From Syngnathus acus (lineage: Eukaryota; Chordata; Actinopteri; Syngnathiformes; Syngnathidae), in contig NC_051099.1 in NCBI RefSeq assembly GCF_901709675.1, positions 7,502,001 through 7,566,000 of the forward strand: a stretch of 64,000 nt of DNA. Reading direction: 5' to 3'. Shown here one piece after another: positions 44,001-57,967 of the stretch (position 1 is its first letter; each line of letters starts with the position of its first letter). A model generated the notes under the pieces. The model made no database searches. It saw only the letters and a list, made by a program, of their open reading frames with translations, and was not told where the DNA came from. Both the position numbers and the translations under genes were made by a program.

Positions 44001-47000
44001 GTCATTGTTGCATCTCCTAGATCGCTCTTAAGACTACAGTGATCCCTCGCTACTTCGCGTTTCGTTTATCGCGGCTTCACTACATCGCGGGATTTTTTTT
44101 TCCCAAATTAAAAAAACATTTAAAAGTCAAAATAAAACTTCTAAATTGAGGAAACGTGTCTAACCTTTAGGACAATGTAGTATTGCTCCAAATGTTCGTT
44201 TACATTCCTTTAGAAGTCCGTTTTCGCGTGTTAGCACGCTCGCGAATTAGCATATTTCCGCAAAATCGTTAGCCTGCCCAGTACTTCTTGTTGGTGACCG
44301 TATTTCGCGGATTTCACTTATTGCGGGTGGTTTTTGGAACCAATTATCAGTGATAAACGAGGGATTACTGTATTTTGCCTGTTTGCGTTTCTGCCCTTGA
44401 ACAAACGTGAGGCATTCATCCAAAGCATTTTCAATGACATTCTTCCAGAAATGGCTTCCAATCTAAAATAAATGATTTCATGACGTTTCTATTGGTTAGC
44501 TAAGAGCGCAAAGCTATTCTTATAAATCTTTCAAGAGCCACTGTCATCTCGTGCAAAAGCCAAGTTGACTTTAGCTTCTTAAACTGTCACTGGTGGAAGG
44601 ATGTTTTTAAGCTTTCCACCGACATGAAGGGGATTTGATAGACTGCCGCGTTCATTCCCTCCTTACTCATTTCTTCATTCCCCTTGACACCTTTTAGTGG
44701 TTTCTTTGACTTCCAACTTTTTTCTAATCCTATATAAGGGTTGCTTGGGACGTACAAATTCCCATTCGCTGTTCCCATATAGTAAAAAATGTTCATAAGA
44801 ATAAAGAGCCCACCCACTAATAAACGCCAGTTGAGTAAATAAATGTCCCGCTTGCCGCTATTTGAGCCAATATGGCAAAGCTTAATTGCATCAATGAGTA
44901 GAGATCAACTTTACTTTGGTGAGATTCCGTCTCTCATGTTGGATGCTGTAGCTGTTGTCTCCTTTGTTTCGTTCCGGCAGCCACCAACACTCCTTTGTGG
45001 TGTGGACAAACCACTCTCTCCTCGCTGCCTGTCCGCCTTACCACCTGACAGGGTAAATGTAAATCCTGCCTCCTTCCTGTGATTGTGCTCACTGTGCATT
45101 TGAAACAGTGGTGATGTCAAATCCTGCTAGTTGTATCACCATCCTGTGTGACCCTTCACCTTCATTTCAAGAAACAAAACAATTCAACTGAGTCGTGGTA
45201 GAAGATGTGACATGTTTGCTGTGTTTTTTTTTTCTTTTGCTTTCAACAAAGTCCCATTAGCTTTCCTGTTCCATAGTTTTGTAAAAATGTAAAACAAGTG
45301 GCAACCAGCTCAGTTGTTTATCCATCACGTGCCCATCATAAAATGACTTTTTGATATTACCAATTTTGCACATACAGCGGAGCCGTTAAGGTTGAACACC
45401 AATGTATTAAAAAGTTTAGGAAGCAATGGAATCTTTATTTACTAGTAATACAAAGATTAAGCAGCCTTTGTGGTGTATTTTTTCCCCCTGAAAAATCTTT
45501 GGTAATTTCCACAATTTGTGACCTTTATTGTCTTCAGCCTTTGAGGTTCTGCTGTCTTAGCATTATAATTCCTATTAGACTGTGTTTGATAGCGATCCTT
45601 GACTTTCTTAATCATGAGTGTTGTATAAATGTTTATTTTCATCACTTTTAGGAGCTCTGTAACATTGCCTTTGGAATTAATGTCATATCTGTCACTTGTT
45701 TGTTGTTAAAGTTAGCGGCTTAAAATCTGAAATCCCAATTTAATTGTGTTCTTCCATTTTATGTATTCTATCAGCCAAAGTCTGCTAATTGAACACGAGG
45801 GTGAGCTACGACATCGTTGTGAATAGCATATTATGAAACATTTAGTAATAGCCTTCAGAAGCTTTCTACGTTTTACTAAATGGTAAAATCACCTAAATGT
45901 CCCCATTGGCTTCGGGGCCGAGAGCCTGTGGGAGGCAGATTTACTACTATGCTGTGCCAAACACTATTTTATCAAAATCAGGCCAAGCAACATTTAACGT
46001 GTGGGGGGTACCCTTGACAATTCTATCATCTTATCCTATCTAGTGCAGGGTAGCTGTAATATTTTCAAGCCTTTTATTCACCAAATAAATCTGCACGTAA
46101 GGGAGATAGAAGGTCCACAAGTGTAAAGGATTCATTCCCTCTGGTGATAAACTGAATTCTTCATTGCCTGTCTGTTTATAGGCGATTGATATCATCGCAC
46201 ACTAGCGGTATTTTGTTTTTTTTCCATCAAGTCCGAATCAAATCACAACCAAGTGTAAATGATTGTTGCCTTCAAATGTTTCTGCTTCTGTGTACTGTCA
46301 TGTAATTCTAAAAAAAAAAAAAAACAATTATTATGAACGTTATATTGATGATTTCCAGTTTTGAATCCTACGAACAAATAGAAGTGATTGTCTCCAGAAA
46401 CATTCTCTCTTAATTCTAAAATGTACTTAATTGTGGTCCGGTGGTTTAATCATTTTCTTTGTGCATAGCACAGCTCTGCACTTTGCACTCATTAGTTTCT
46501 TGCCTGAGTCTAGACACAAAAATGTCACTACGCATTAAAAGAGAGTGCAATCAAGAAGCCTCCGGAGAGCAGCTCCAAAGCCAAGAAAGGAAAATGTCAC
46601 ATAAGTCATATGAAGATGTTCACTATATTTTTGTTGTATTTTTTCTTTCTTCACAAAGCTGCTTTTCTGTAGTGCAGCACTCGTTTGCGCGTACTGATGT
46701 CACGTTCCTGGCCCTGAGGTGGCGCACAGTTTATTACAGGCTGCAATGCAGATGCCCTGAATGGTGCACATGTTGAAACGGCATTTTGGTAATATAGACA
46801 AGAGGCAACTTGGTCATTCAAGATTTACCCGCTTCTTCATTTAGAGGTCACAAATACATAATGTATGCTCAGCACATTTTCTAATTTGAAATGGTTCATC
46901 CCCTATAAATGTTTTAATTTTTCTTTTTATTTGGCTCGTTCTATTTTATTGCTGTGATCTTTTATGTCCAAGACTAAAGGTCAGCCAAAAGGTTATCGGC

Positions 47001-50000
47001 ACATCAAAAGGAATCTCATCCTGTGTACAATGAACTTTCTTCAATCAAAACTGTTTTTGATCCGTACTGGGCACCACGTGAAACATTGCTGAAGGTCATC
47101 TTCATCTTCCTCTTCTTCTCACAATATCTGTCATGTCTGGCCAGTTTTGGGCATTAAGTTAAGATATTGATTTCCAAAGAGGAAATTCAGAAACTGCTGA
47201 CAAACCGGCGAGCATAAGTCTTTGCTATTTCAGTTTCTATTAGTAATCATAAACAAGAATGGATTGTTTTTCATTGTTCTCCTTTTGTTAACGGTCTGTT
47301 CATTTATCTCCCTTGAATAAATTGGTCATGAGTCGGGATGAATCGATTTTGCAGTTTACTGTGTCCGCTCATTCCTGCAGTGGAAGGAAAAGGGTAAATT
47401 ATCCCTGAGCGAGCAGACGGCGCTGAGTTTCGAGCCTCAAGCAGAAATGGCTGACATCTGATTGAAAATGCTTCAATTGAAATAAAAAGAATTTGAAAGC
47501 TTGAATACAGTATAGGCAGCTTAACTTTAGGAATAAGTCTCCTGAATATTAAAAAAATCAAATTATTTTCATTGCAGTTCCACTGTAATTGTGTTAATAC
47601 ATTTTGTGGTGTCTTGCATGCATGAAAAGCCATTTTGCTGTTTACAATGTCTTAATGTTCAGAAATACTGTGCATAGGGTGTTTTTTTATTCAAATTAAA
47701 ATTGTTGATGGTGCTAATATTGAGATCATTTTACTCCCTCAGCGTCAACTTCCATGCAGTGTGGTGAAATTCAGGCTTTTGTATTCCAAGCTGTTCAGCA
47801 TTGAGTTGAACTGGCCTCTACTCTGTGGAAATCCAGGTGACCCAAGTCAAAGCGAATTGTCTTTCTCTTCACAGATCCCTCGTGGAGGACGACGACACTC
47901 ACATGAAAGTGGCTCTGGGCTACGGTGATATGGGCGTCTGTGCTCACCTTCAGGCATCAAAGACTGTAAACACACGTTTTTTCACAAGCAACACACACAG
48001 CTCAGTGGTTCTTCAGGTGAGAGCTCAATTCAATCCCAGCTTTAACCTTGAAATGTAAACACCATTTTTTTCTACAGTTTAAGAAGCGTATTGTGTGAAA
48101 TATTTTTTTAATGGGAATTGTTAAGTTTACAAGGGTTCACTGTGTTTTGGAGTATGCAGGGATGGTTTATTGAGTCATTTTTTTGCAGGGATTCGACCAG
48201 CTTCGAATAGAGGGACTGCTATGCGATGTCACTCTTGTCGCTGGCGATGGCGACGAAGCCTTCCCCGTTCATCGAGCAATGATGGCCTCTTCCTCAGACT
48301 ATTTCAAAGCCATGTTCACAGGTGGGTCCCAAATGACTCTGAATATTTGCTCCTCCTGTGCGATTCTGGTATAATTTATGCATCGATGATTCATTCAATG
48401 GCTGCTAAATAATTTTTTTTTTTAATTATTCATGAATGCATTCATGCTTTGACACAGTACCTTGTGAGAATCTGTATGCCAAGCCATTAAGAATAAGCTA
48501 CGATAAGGCCCTTGATGCAGAATTATATGTATATACCGAATGATTTCACAAAATATTAATACCAAATGTTTTTTTGACACTTGGATGCATGTATAAACCC
48601 AAATTCTGTGGAATTGAATTTGTTGCTATCCTGAAACAGCAGACAGCATGGATCCAGCTGCTCACAGGCCTGTCAGTTAAAGAAGCTTATGTATTAGTTG
48701 CGTCCTCTTTTTGCATAGTCTCCGCTTTGCTCCGATGCAGGTGGAATGAAAGAACAGGATTTAATGTGCATCAAGCTCCACGGAGTCAACCGAATAGGCC
48801 TGAAGAAGATCATCGACTTCATCTACACAGCCAAGTTGTCCCTCAACATGGAGAATCTGCAAGACACGCTAGAGGCGGCCAGCTTCTTACAAATCCTTCC
48901 GGTGTTGGATTTCTGCAAGGTCTTTCTTATATCTGGGGTAAGCGAACGTGTGCGTACACAATGCTTTATATTTTTACCAATTCTACAGTGCATTATTATC
49001 AAAGCCTTTTTTTCTTCATCTGCCTATCTAGATAGTCAAACTGGCTTTTTGTTGTCAACACAGGCACATATTCATTGTAGATCCTTTCTTGATCTCGCTT
49101 TGCAGGTTTCCCTTGACAACTGTGTGGAGGTGGGCCGCATCGCTAACACGTATAACCTCACAGAGGTGGACAAATATGTCAACAATTTCATCCTGAAAAA
49201 CTTCCCTTCACTTTTGGGAACCGGCGAGTTTGTCAAGCTGCCTTTTGAGCGCTTGGCGTTTGTGCTGTCCAGCAACAGCTTGAAACACTGCACTGAATTG
49301 GACCTCTTCAAGGCGGCTTGCCGCTGGCTGCGCTACGAAGATAGTCGCATGGACTACGCCTCCAAGCTCATGAAGAACATCCGCTTCCCCCTCATGAACC
49401 CGCAGGAGCTCATCAATCACGTGCAGACGGTGGACTTCATGCGCACAGACAACACGTGCGTCAACCTTCTCCTAGAAGCTAGCAACTACCAAATGATGCC
49501 CTATATGCAGCCCGTCATGCAGTCGGAACGGACAGCCATCCGCTCGGACAGCGCCCACCTGGTCACGCTGGGCGGCGTCCTGCGGCAGCAGCTCGTGGTG
49601 AGCAAGGAACTGCGTCTCTTTGACGAGAAGGCGCACGAATGGAAAGCGCTGGCCCCCATGGACGCGCCTCGCTACCAACACGGCATCGCCGTCATTGGCA
49701 ACTTCCTTTACGTGGTGGGCGGCCAAAGCAACTATGACACCAAAGGCAAGACGGCGGTGGACACCGTGTTCCGCTACGACCCTCGCTACAACAAGTGGAT
49801 GCAGGTGGCATGCCTTAATGAGAAGCGTACCTTCTTCCACCTCAGTGCACTCAAGGGACACCTCTACGCTGTTGGTGGAAGGAACGCGGCTGGGGAGCTC
49901 GGTGAGTTCCCCCTCGTTGCACAAATTTAGACACTAGAATAAAAAGGACTTCTCTTGGAAAGAACGTTAAGACACACTGAGGCAATAATTAGAATTCTAT

Positions 50001-53000
50001 ATTGGTTTTTGCTACGGATGGGCGCATTCCGATACTAGGTATCAGTACTGAGACCAGGCTTATTTCAAGCTATTAGTACTTGCGACAGAGCCTCTTTATG
50101 ATCACAAACTTATAATAGGAAGAATATAAAATTGCCATGATTTTGATTTAAGACATTGTTACAGGTAGGCAAAGTAATTAGAGCACGGTGAGGTTTCCTT
50201 TTTTATTGGTGCTCATCAGCCAGGCTCGTGATCTTTTTCCAACAAAGCAATTGCCAAAGCTAAACTCGATCCCTTTTTCTTCTTCTTGCCTCTTTTCTTA
50301 ATCCCCAGAGATTATTAGGACTAATCGGCCTCCAAAGAACACTTGTCGCTTGCCGATCCAATTACTGGGTTTTGTCCCCAGTGTTTTGAGCCAGATCTGA
50401 AGGTCACCAAAATACTGTGGCTCGCAATTCATTACTGCCAGTTGTCCCTCGACTGCCCACTGGTTCCATTAAGATTTGTGAGGGGCAAAAACCTGCAGGC
50501 TATTAAGGTCACACTAATCACAATGGGTCTTTTTTATCTGATAACGTGAAAGCATGCCGGTGGAAATAATGTTCTGGTGTAAATCCCCAATATTTAAGTG
50601 TCTTTTCCAGATTGTTGCCGACTTTATGAAAACATCCTTGGAACCGAAATGATTTTGCAGTCGTATTATCTTCCAATTTCTTGTTTGCTCCCTGCTGATA
50701 TGGTTTTTCGGATGCTCCTCTGGTGTTGTTTCAGCTCCCACGCTGAGACGCTCCAAGGTCTCATTTGCTGCTGTTTGTCCTCCTTAGTTGTCTGACTCTT
50801 GACCTACTTTATACTAATACGTTTTCTTCCCCCGCTTTGGTCGCCTTTAAGCTACTGTGGAGTGCTACAACCCAAGGACAAATGAATGGACGTATGTTGC
50901 CAAAATGAATGAGCCGCACTATGGACATGCCGGGACGGTGTACGGCGGCTATATGTATATTTCAGGTAAGTTGCAACCATTTACTTTGTAGGAAAGCACG
51001 TGCAAAAAGCAAATTCATTTTTTTGTATGATGTGTTATTTCTACTGACTGAGATGTCACAAAATAGCTTTTCAAATATACACGGTGGTCCAAATTGGTTT
51101 TTTTTGTTTTGTTTTTGTTTTTACCATCACCAATTATATTTGCTTCTATAATTGTGTTTTTAAGAACCTGCTTTAAGAGGTTCTTGGCACGCCAGGGACA
51201 GCAGCAGCTTCAAGTCTCTCCTTGCCGCTTCTCAGTGGCTTTATAACACCTGCTCTTTTAATACAATGCATTTGCCTGACAGAAGCTTTCCTTAATATGT
51301 CTTTATCCGAATGAAGCCATTTCCTCTCGCAGTCCATTGTTTATTTTAACAGTATGATGATTTTCTAAAAATGTCAGTGTTTTAATACTGTTGGTAAGAC
51401 ATAGTCCTTGCTTTGCAACACCAAACGAACTTTCTTTACCCCCAGTTATTCATGAAAACTAGAAAAACATAAAATAACCTCCTTTAGCAATTTTAGTTTG
51501 TTTAGCTAATTAGCTAAGCTAATTTATCTAAGCTAATTATCCAACCTGTCTGAGATTTTAATCAGAGATTTAAATATACAGAAGACAAACTTGTTCTGCA
51601 GGAAATTATACAATTTCACTTTATTGGTAGAAAAACAACTATTTGATCTTTCTTCAATTCCTGCACAATTCAACAAGCCCAAATTTCACATTAATTAAAT
51701 TTGTGAGTAGATTGAGACCAGATCATTCACCACCATGTCAGTATATCTCCTTTTTGTAAAAAAAAAAATGTTTCTGATGCCGAATATGTTCTTTGACTCA
51801 ACAAAGTCAGCATTCATACATGACCAAATTAACCGCACCAGTTTGTTTTTAACCAAATCAAAAGTTGTTTATGTGCAAGTGTGAACACATCCAAAGCCTC
51901 TCACACCCGTAGTTGTTCACTTCATGGGATTGAAAACAGCATATCCCGCGCTATGGAGATGAGTCCTCGTTTCTCCCTGTGTGACTAATCCTGAGCAAAT
52001 TTCTACAACGGAAGTGGAGGGGAGACAGGGGGGTGATAACCGGATGAAGTCTGTGTGGGAGGTGTCACATGGAAGATCCTGTGTGTTAATCCGTACTGGC
52101 TGCAGGTACTGTGGATACTGTGTTCTTACAGCAACATACATGATTTATGGACGACATTTTTTGAAATCCTTTAAATTCACTCTACCTGAAATACTTAAGA
52201 GGTTCTATCTTAAAGACATACAGCTCATCCCCACACTTGATTAATTCAAATACTGCACAGTATTTTGTTTGTCATTAGAATTGTCCGAGCACCTTAAGTG
52301 GTGTGGAAGCCCACTCTCAATCTGTCCTAAATTTTCCACTTCATCAAACAATGAAACAATGAATAACACAGTGGTCACAGGACCACTAATCCGCTTTTAG
52401 CTGGGTACCTCTCGTTGGCTGGAGCCCACAGGGTTGCATTGCTTACACCTTTGCTTCTGATACGTTGAAGCTTCATGTTTAGTGTAGCTGGATAAAAATA
52501 AAGATGCAGAGCATCAGGGGGATGGTAATGTTGCTGCACATCGCCGATTGTGTTTTTTTGGGATGAGGAACAAACTGGATTTTAGGCAGCACAGTGGAGT
52601 GGAGATCTTAGTTGTGCAGGTGCATGTGGTGTGATGATGAGGATTTGGTTCAAGAGCTTGAAAATCACCTTAGATTTCAAGGACTGATTCTAGAAAAGTG
52701 TTTGAGGTGGTGCAGGTATTTGAATGCTCAAGGCTAGGTAAATGGCCAATTAGAGGAATTTTGTTACACTGAGGCCCCGCAGCACCTTTGAGGTCTCGGG
52801 TGCGGGAGGCTGATTAGAGCCGCTGGGCAAGGTGATCCACACTGAAGTGCACTTTTGTGTTGGTATGTCACAGCGGATCAGCTCCCGTTGTATGGCCGCG
52901 CCTCTCAGCTGTCTGAAGGTATTCTTTCAGCTGGATGAACCTGACACATGCGCTCAGCCCACGGAGCGTCACAGCTCAAGTGGCGTGGCGCCGTTCAAGA

Positions 53001-54889
53001 TGCGAGTAGTGGAGCAGCGAGAGCCGCGGCACCTCTCAATCGCAGCCCCGCCGTTCCGAGATGTTTTTTTTCCACTCAGTGACCACTCAGGCTCCAGTGG
53101 CTAAACTAACTTGCCTCAAATGACCGGTTTTAGTCAGATTTAACATTGTATGGAGTTCTTCATGAATCGATTGTATAAAATGCCTTTTGCTTGTTGTAGG
53201 TTACCCAAGGTTAAGTGTTGGCTCTCACACAACACGCCTCCAGCAAGCAGTGGGCTGACTGAGGACTGTGCGAAGGCTGACTGTGCAGCACTTATATATC
53301 AAATCTGCCATTCTGGTGTAGAGTCTTTTATTTATTGCAAGATCTCACAGGTTTCAGCCTCATAGCCTAAAATTGAACCTGACAATGTAAAAAAATTGTT
53401 TACGCTTGTGGGAAGACAGGTGAAAGATGAGTTCATCTGAAAGGAAAAGAAAAATGCATCAGTTAACCCTGACTGGATTTCCCCCCCCCCCCAATGAGAG
53501 GTGTGGGTTTGTTATTCCACAACTTCCCACTCCTTTCTAACTAGAAGTTAGAAAGCATACAACAGTGCACTTGGCAATGATAACAAATTTATCATTTTTT
53601 GTCTGTTTATGGCAGGATTTACCATGATTTTATTTTGATTATTACTATGTAGTACTCCCTCCCGTAAATTGGCAATCTCGTATCAGTCTGTTTTTTTTTA
53701 AAATCAGATATTAAAAGGTAAATATTAAAAATACAATAATCCATTCTTTTTATTTTCCTTTTTTATTAGAGTTTGAAAGTGGAAAGGCTGAATGATAGCT
53801 GTATTTCTCCCCAGTGCCCTCACTGTGTGGGCCGGTTTTTGAAAGAAAGTCTGACTTGATCACTTGAGTAGGCACCACATTGCATGGCCGAAAAGGCGGC
53901 TCGAGAGTCTTCAATAGAGCTAGCACGCGATCTGTGGGCAGCATCCAAAGTGTTTTTTTTCTTCTTTTTTTTATGCTGTTGATTCACCACAAGTCTTTGC
54001 TGCTCTCGCTCCGAGTCTCTCCGCCTGGGGGGGATGCGAATGGGACGGGGATGGGCTGGCTTCTACCCAAATGCATGCTGGGATTGTGTTCCTCTTTATT
54101 TTAAGCCTTCCCTGTAGACATGTCCTGTTTTTTTTTTTTCTTTCCTCCCCACTTTGCTTCAGCTTTGTGCGTCTCGACGTCGACAGTCTGTTTTGTGCGT
54201 GTTTGCTTGAGCACGGTGCAGCTCTCACTTGCTTTTGTAGTCTCGAGCTCACCGGAGAGTAAATGCCAAATGACGAGTTTTTTTCATCTGCTTGCACAAC
54301 ACAAAAGAGAGCGAATGAGTGAGATTGGCCCATCTCATCCATTACACATTGCTCCTCTGCGGTTGGCATGGAGGTTAATTAGCCCTCTCTTCTCGCTATA
54401 GGCGGCATCACGCACGACACCTTTCAGAAGGAGCTGATGTGCTTTGACCCGGATGCAGACAAATGGACTCAGAAGGCACCCATGACCACCGTGCGCGGGC
54501 TCCACTGCATGTGCACGGTGGGCGACCGCCTCTACGTAATCGGCGGGAACCACTTCCGGGGCACGAGCGACTACGACGACGTGCTCAGCTGCGAGTACTA
54601 CTCCCCCGCACTGGACTTATGGACTCCAATCGCCGCCATGTTGCGAGGCCAGAGCGACGTGGGCGTGGCCGTGTTTGAGAATAAGATCTACGTGGTGGGC
54701 GGATACTCGTGGAACAATCGCTGCATGGTGGAAATAGTTCAGAAGTACGACCCCGAGAAAGACGAGTGGCACAAAGTGTTTGACTTACCCGAGTCGCTCG
54801 GCGGGATTCGAGCCTGCACGCTCACCGTGTTCCCGCCTGACGAGATGTCAGGCTCGCCATCCAGAGAGTCGCCACTTTCAGCCCCTTGA
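41038..54889 (+). CDS. klhl13: Kelch-like protein 13, CUL3 ubiquitin-ligase adaptor
   Basis: Seven coding exons: 41038-41135, 47875-48016, 48189-48321, 48741-48937, 49106-49901, 50852-50965, 54402-54889. All phases agree, giving 655 residues, the length of human KLHL13. It begins [24 protein letters not shown] domain lies at about 85-190 ([31 protein letters not shown]), then BACK at about 195-300 ([19 protein letters not shown]), then kelch repeats at about 340-640 ([35 protein letters not shown]). It ends [14 protein letters not shown]13 pairs with KLHL9 and CUL3 in a ligase that ubiquitinates Aurora B in mitosis. KLHL9 is excluded by the N-terminus. The last exon and exon 49106-49901 are GC-rich relative to the introns. 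Intron 1 is 6.7 kb. Confidence 0.97.
41136..47874. other. klhl13 intron 1 (6.7 kb)
   Basis: No further exon was recognised between the first and second klhl13 coding exons. It holds one TA-flanked MITE at 44037-44370, a short tandem duplication near 43900-43960 (GAAAAATGACTTTAGATGTG twice) and several homopolymer runs. Confidence 0.5.
44037..44370. mobile_element. TA-flanked MITE, copy 1 (CAGTGATCCCTCGC ends)
   Basis: It begins CAGTGATCCCTCGCTACTTC and ends ACGAGGGATTACTG, flanked by TA (44035-44036, 44371-44372). Inner CGCGG and TATCGCGG motifs recur near both ends. It is a close relative of 57637-57967 in the same orientation. No open frame is present, and the family was not assigned. Confidence 0.88.
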
Positions 54890-55340
54890 TGAGTGATTGG
54901 GGGGGAGCCCTGTTTTGGTCACACCCCCATAACCCTTAACTCCCCAAAAAACATATATAGACATTGTTTGCACTTCCCTTTTGGACTAAGTCAGTACTGC
55001 GTCCCTCGGTCCTACAGTTCCTCAAGCGGTTAAACCTACACACCGCTACACGAAAGGCGAGCAATTTCCACCCTTGTGTTGCATACTCGGTTCGTATCGT
55101 GTCATGAAGTACCTTGACGTGAAAAGGGACTTTGCAAATCAACTTTTCTACCTGAATTTGCCGCCTGTCGTACGTCTCCAGGCGCGTTGCGGAGGAAAAG
55201 GTTACCAGGACAAGCTCAGGGCTCGGACCAGGCCCGCCTAAAAAGCACTCCTTCGGTTTTACTTTCCTGCGATTGCTACTAAACTGTCAACAAAGTGGTG
55301 TTTTCTAAATTTAATAAAGTTTTCAAAGTAAGTAGACAAT
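54890..55340 (+). other. klhl13 3' untranslated region
   Basis: The sequence after the klhl13 stop runs to an AATAAA at 55313-55318, giving a likely cleavage site near 55335. No other coding sequence is present. Confidence 0.6.
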
Positions 55341-55777
55341 CGTGGTATCATTAGCGGTAAAGGGTTTACATGTTGAGTTTCTTCACTGTGATTGATTGGA
55401 AAACTTTCCCAGTGACACCTGTCAGCTGCAGATTGTTTACCACTGGTATAAACAATCCGCTGAGCGGCGATACCTGGAAACTGGCTCTCTCCCTCTGCTG
55501 GCACCGTGACAGATGGAAACCTCGCCCAGTCTGCCCACCTGCTTCCCGCCGATTAAATCCTTAATAGCAACATATGGTGTCCGAGACGAGCACTTCACGC
55601 TGTTACCAGGAACAAAAGGTTTGTGTAATCATGAGGTGAGTTTGGTCCAAACCGTTATATCCTCATTATACTCTCATTACGGCACATTACTGTCCTGCCT
55701 CTGATTTCACTTCATTTGGGGCCTGTTGTGCTCTGAATAGATTGCCACAAAATTAGGTACACCTGAACTAGCTACAC

Positions 55778-55978
55778 CACAGGTGTCAAACTGAAGGCCC
55801 GGGGGACAGATGTGGCCCTCCACATCGCTTTATGGCTCACTAAACTGTCAGTTGAAGGGACAGTTGTGTGTAATAATATGATGGCGTGACTATACATTAT
55901 TGTTTTCACAGCCAGCGGCCCTCTGAGGAAAATCATGACGTGGCCCCTGCTGAAAATTACTGTGGTTCGAAAGCCCTG
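55778..55978. mobile_element. Degraded second copy of the GTGTCAAAC-type hAT element
   Basis: The left end CACAGGTGTCAAAC and following GGCCCGGGGG match the element at 8601-8923. The right end is worn (AAGCCCTG), and the flanking 8-mers AGCTACAC and ATCTACAA match at 6 of 8. It is an older, shortened copy. Confidence 0.65.
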
Positions 55979-57636
55979 ATCTACAATATCAATCAGGTAA
56001 CCATTTAATCCTTAATCGCATCGATTCCCAACTAATGTGCTGTGATCAGGAAAAAGTTTAATTAAACGGCAACTAAAAATGAGGGGGGGAAAAATGACCC
56101 CCCCTCCTGGCCACTCTAGTAGCGCTCCTGAGTCTCACAAAAATGATGCCTTAATGAATATATGAATTATAATAAAAGCTCAATGCAAGGTCACTACAAA
56201 AAAAAAGACTGAAAAACATAAATTTCTGCTTTTTATCAGAAATCTTTAAGGGAATGCATGGATACTTTCAAAGAAAACCTCTTCATTTGAACTGCCTGAG
56301 TTGGAACTGCACAGTCACAGTCTGTAGAGTTCCACCAAATCCCAAAGTTTGTGCAAGCCAGTGTCAATATTGCATGATGCTGCCTGTTTTTTTAATGAAC
56401 AATGCGCCCTCAGGAGAGAAGACAAAGAAAACTAGATCAAGCAAGAAAAAAAAGAAAAAAAAACACGTCCTCCCTGGTCTCATCTTCCTTTCATCATCTT
56501 TACTACCTGCGCTTCTTGGTGAATTTCATCACCACTGGTGGCCTGTCTTATCAAGTGACGAGATGTACGTGTGTGTCTACATCGTAACACACAGTTGGCG
56601 CGCCACGTTTTCTGTAATGCAGCCAGGAAGTGACCCAGATTGTCCAGCCTGCTGGGTGTGTTTACATGCAAGCGCCCTGATGACATTGTCAGTCAGGAGG
56701 CATATCTCGGCAGCAGCGGAGGGGGAGGGGGACCGAGCACGATGGCGGTGGCTCTTACTGTAACTAAAGCTCCGACCTCCCCTATCATGATGAAACACTC
56801 CGCAGAGATGCAGATCCTCGTTGTCTTCTGACTGTGTGCACAACCGTGTTAATGGCTATTGATCCCAGCGGATGGCAGACGGCCAAAATATCCCAATGCT
56901 ACTCCCGTCGCATAATTGTATTCATTTCCTTTATGCACTCAATCCACAAGCTGTCCGCCATTATTAAAGCCCACATGCTTCACAGAGGTTTACATGTTTT
57001 TATTAATCCTCTTTAATGAATATTCATAGGTCAAATTTTCGGTCCCCTTGAATGTGCAGTGAATAATCCGGCCCTGATTCATCTCGACTTCCAACACCAG
57101 CTGGATTGCAGCGTGCGGCGATGCCAGAGGTGGTAGCGGTAATTAGGATTTGTTTTTCTTCAACATCTGGCCATGTCACAGGCCTAGATTTCATTTTCTA
57201 CGCATGGCTTCTTTCCTCAATTTGCAAAGTGTGCTTGCTGTACTTGTTAACTGGAGCATCTCTTCCCTGACTTTGTACAGATAATCCTTTTCATGCAAGA
57301 CGCCATGGAGCTTGTTCATTGCTGCAGCAATGTTTGCTTTCTGACACCATCCAGATTATTTCCACTTTGACGGCCCTGCAGTCTTTTTTTATTTTTTTAT
57401 AAACTTGATGCCTCCCGATTTAGCTGTCAGTCAAGTCATTAGTCATTTGCAGACTTGGAATAGTGAGATTTCCCTTTGACGCTCTGAAATTGGCCCCAGC
57501 GAGAACAGCTGCTCTGCTCGGGGGATCTCGCGAGGTTAAATACAGCTCTGGCTTCATGTCCCTGCAGATTTCCCACTCGGTTAAAGACCCAAATGGCAGC
57601 ACCTGCTCAAGTCCTTTGGCAACCCAATGAGGTATA

Positions 57637-57967
57637 CAGTGATCCCTCGCTACTTGGTGTTTGGTTTATCGCGGCTTCACTACATCGCAGATTTTTTTTC
57701 CAAATTTAAAAACATTTAAAAGTCAAAATAAAACTTCTAAATTGAGGAAACATGTGTCTAACCTTTAGGACAATGTAGTATTGCTCCAAATGTTCGTTTA
57801 CATTCCTTTAGAAGTCCGTTTTTGCGTGTTAGCATGCTCGCGAATTAGCATCTTTCCACTAACTCGTTAGCCTGCCCAGTACTTCCTGTTGGTGACCGTA
57901 CTTCGCGGATTTCACTTATGCGGGTGGTTTTTGGAACCAATTATCCGCGATAAACGAGGGATTACTG
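57637..57967. mobile_element. TA-flanked MITE, copy 2 (CAGTGATCCCTCGC ends)
   Basis: It has the same ends and most of the same interior as 44037-44370, flanked by TA (57635-57636, 57968-57969). Differences are single-base changes, several at CpG sites, and small indels. Confidence 0.88.

Noticed and set aside
49472-49924. 150-codon minus-strand frame
   Set aside because: It is the shadow of the GC-rich klhl13 exon 49106-49901.
50020-50110. Possible end of another hAT element (CGGATGGGCGCATTCCGATAC)
   Set aside because: Only one end is visible, and no matching inverted end or target duplication was found, so it was not listed as an element.
56254-56763. 169-codon plus-strand frame with a lysine run
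   Set aside because: The lysines come from an A-rich tract. No domain, splice context or family resemblance was seen.
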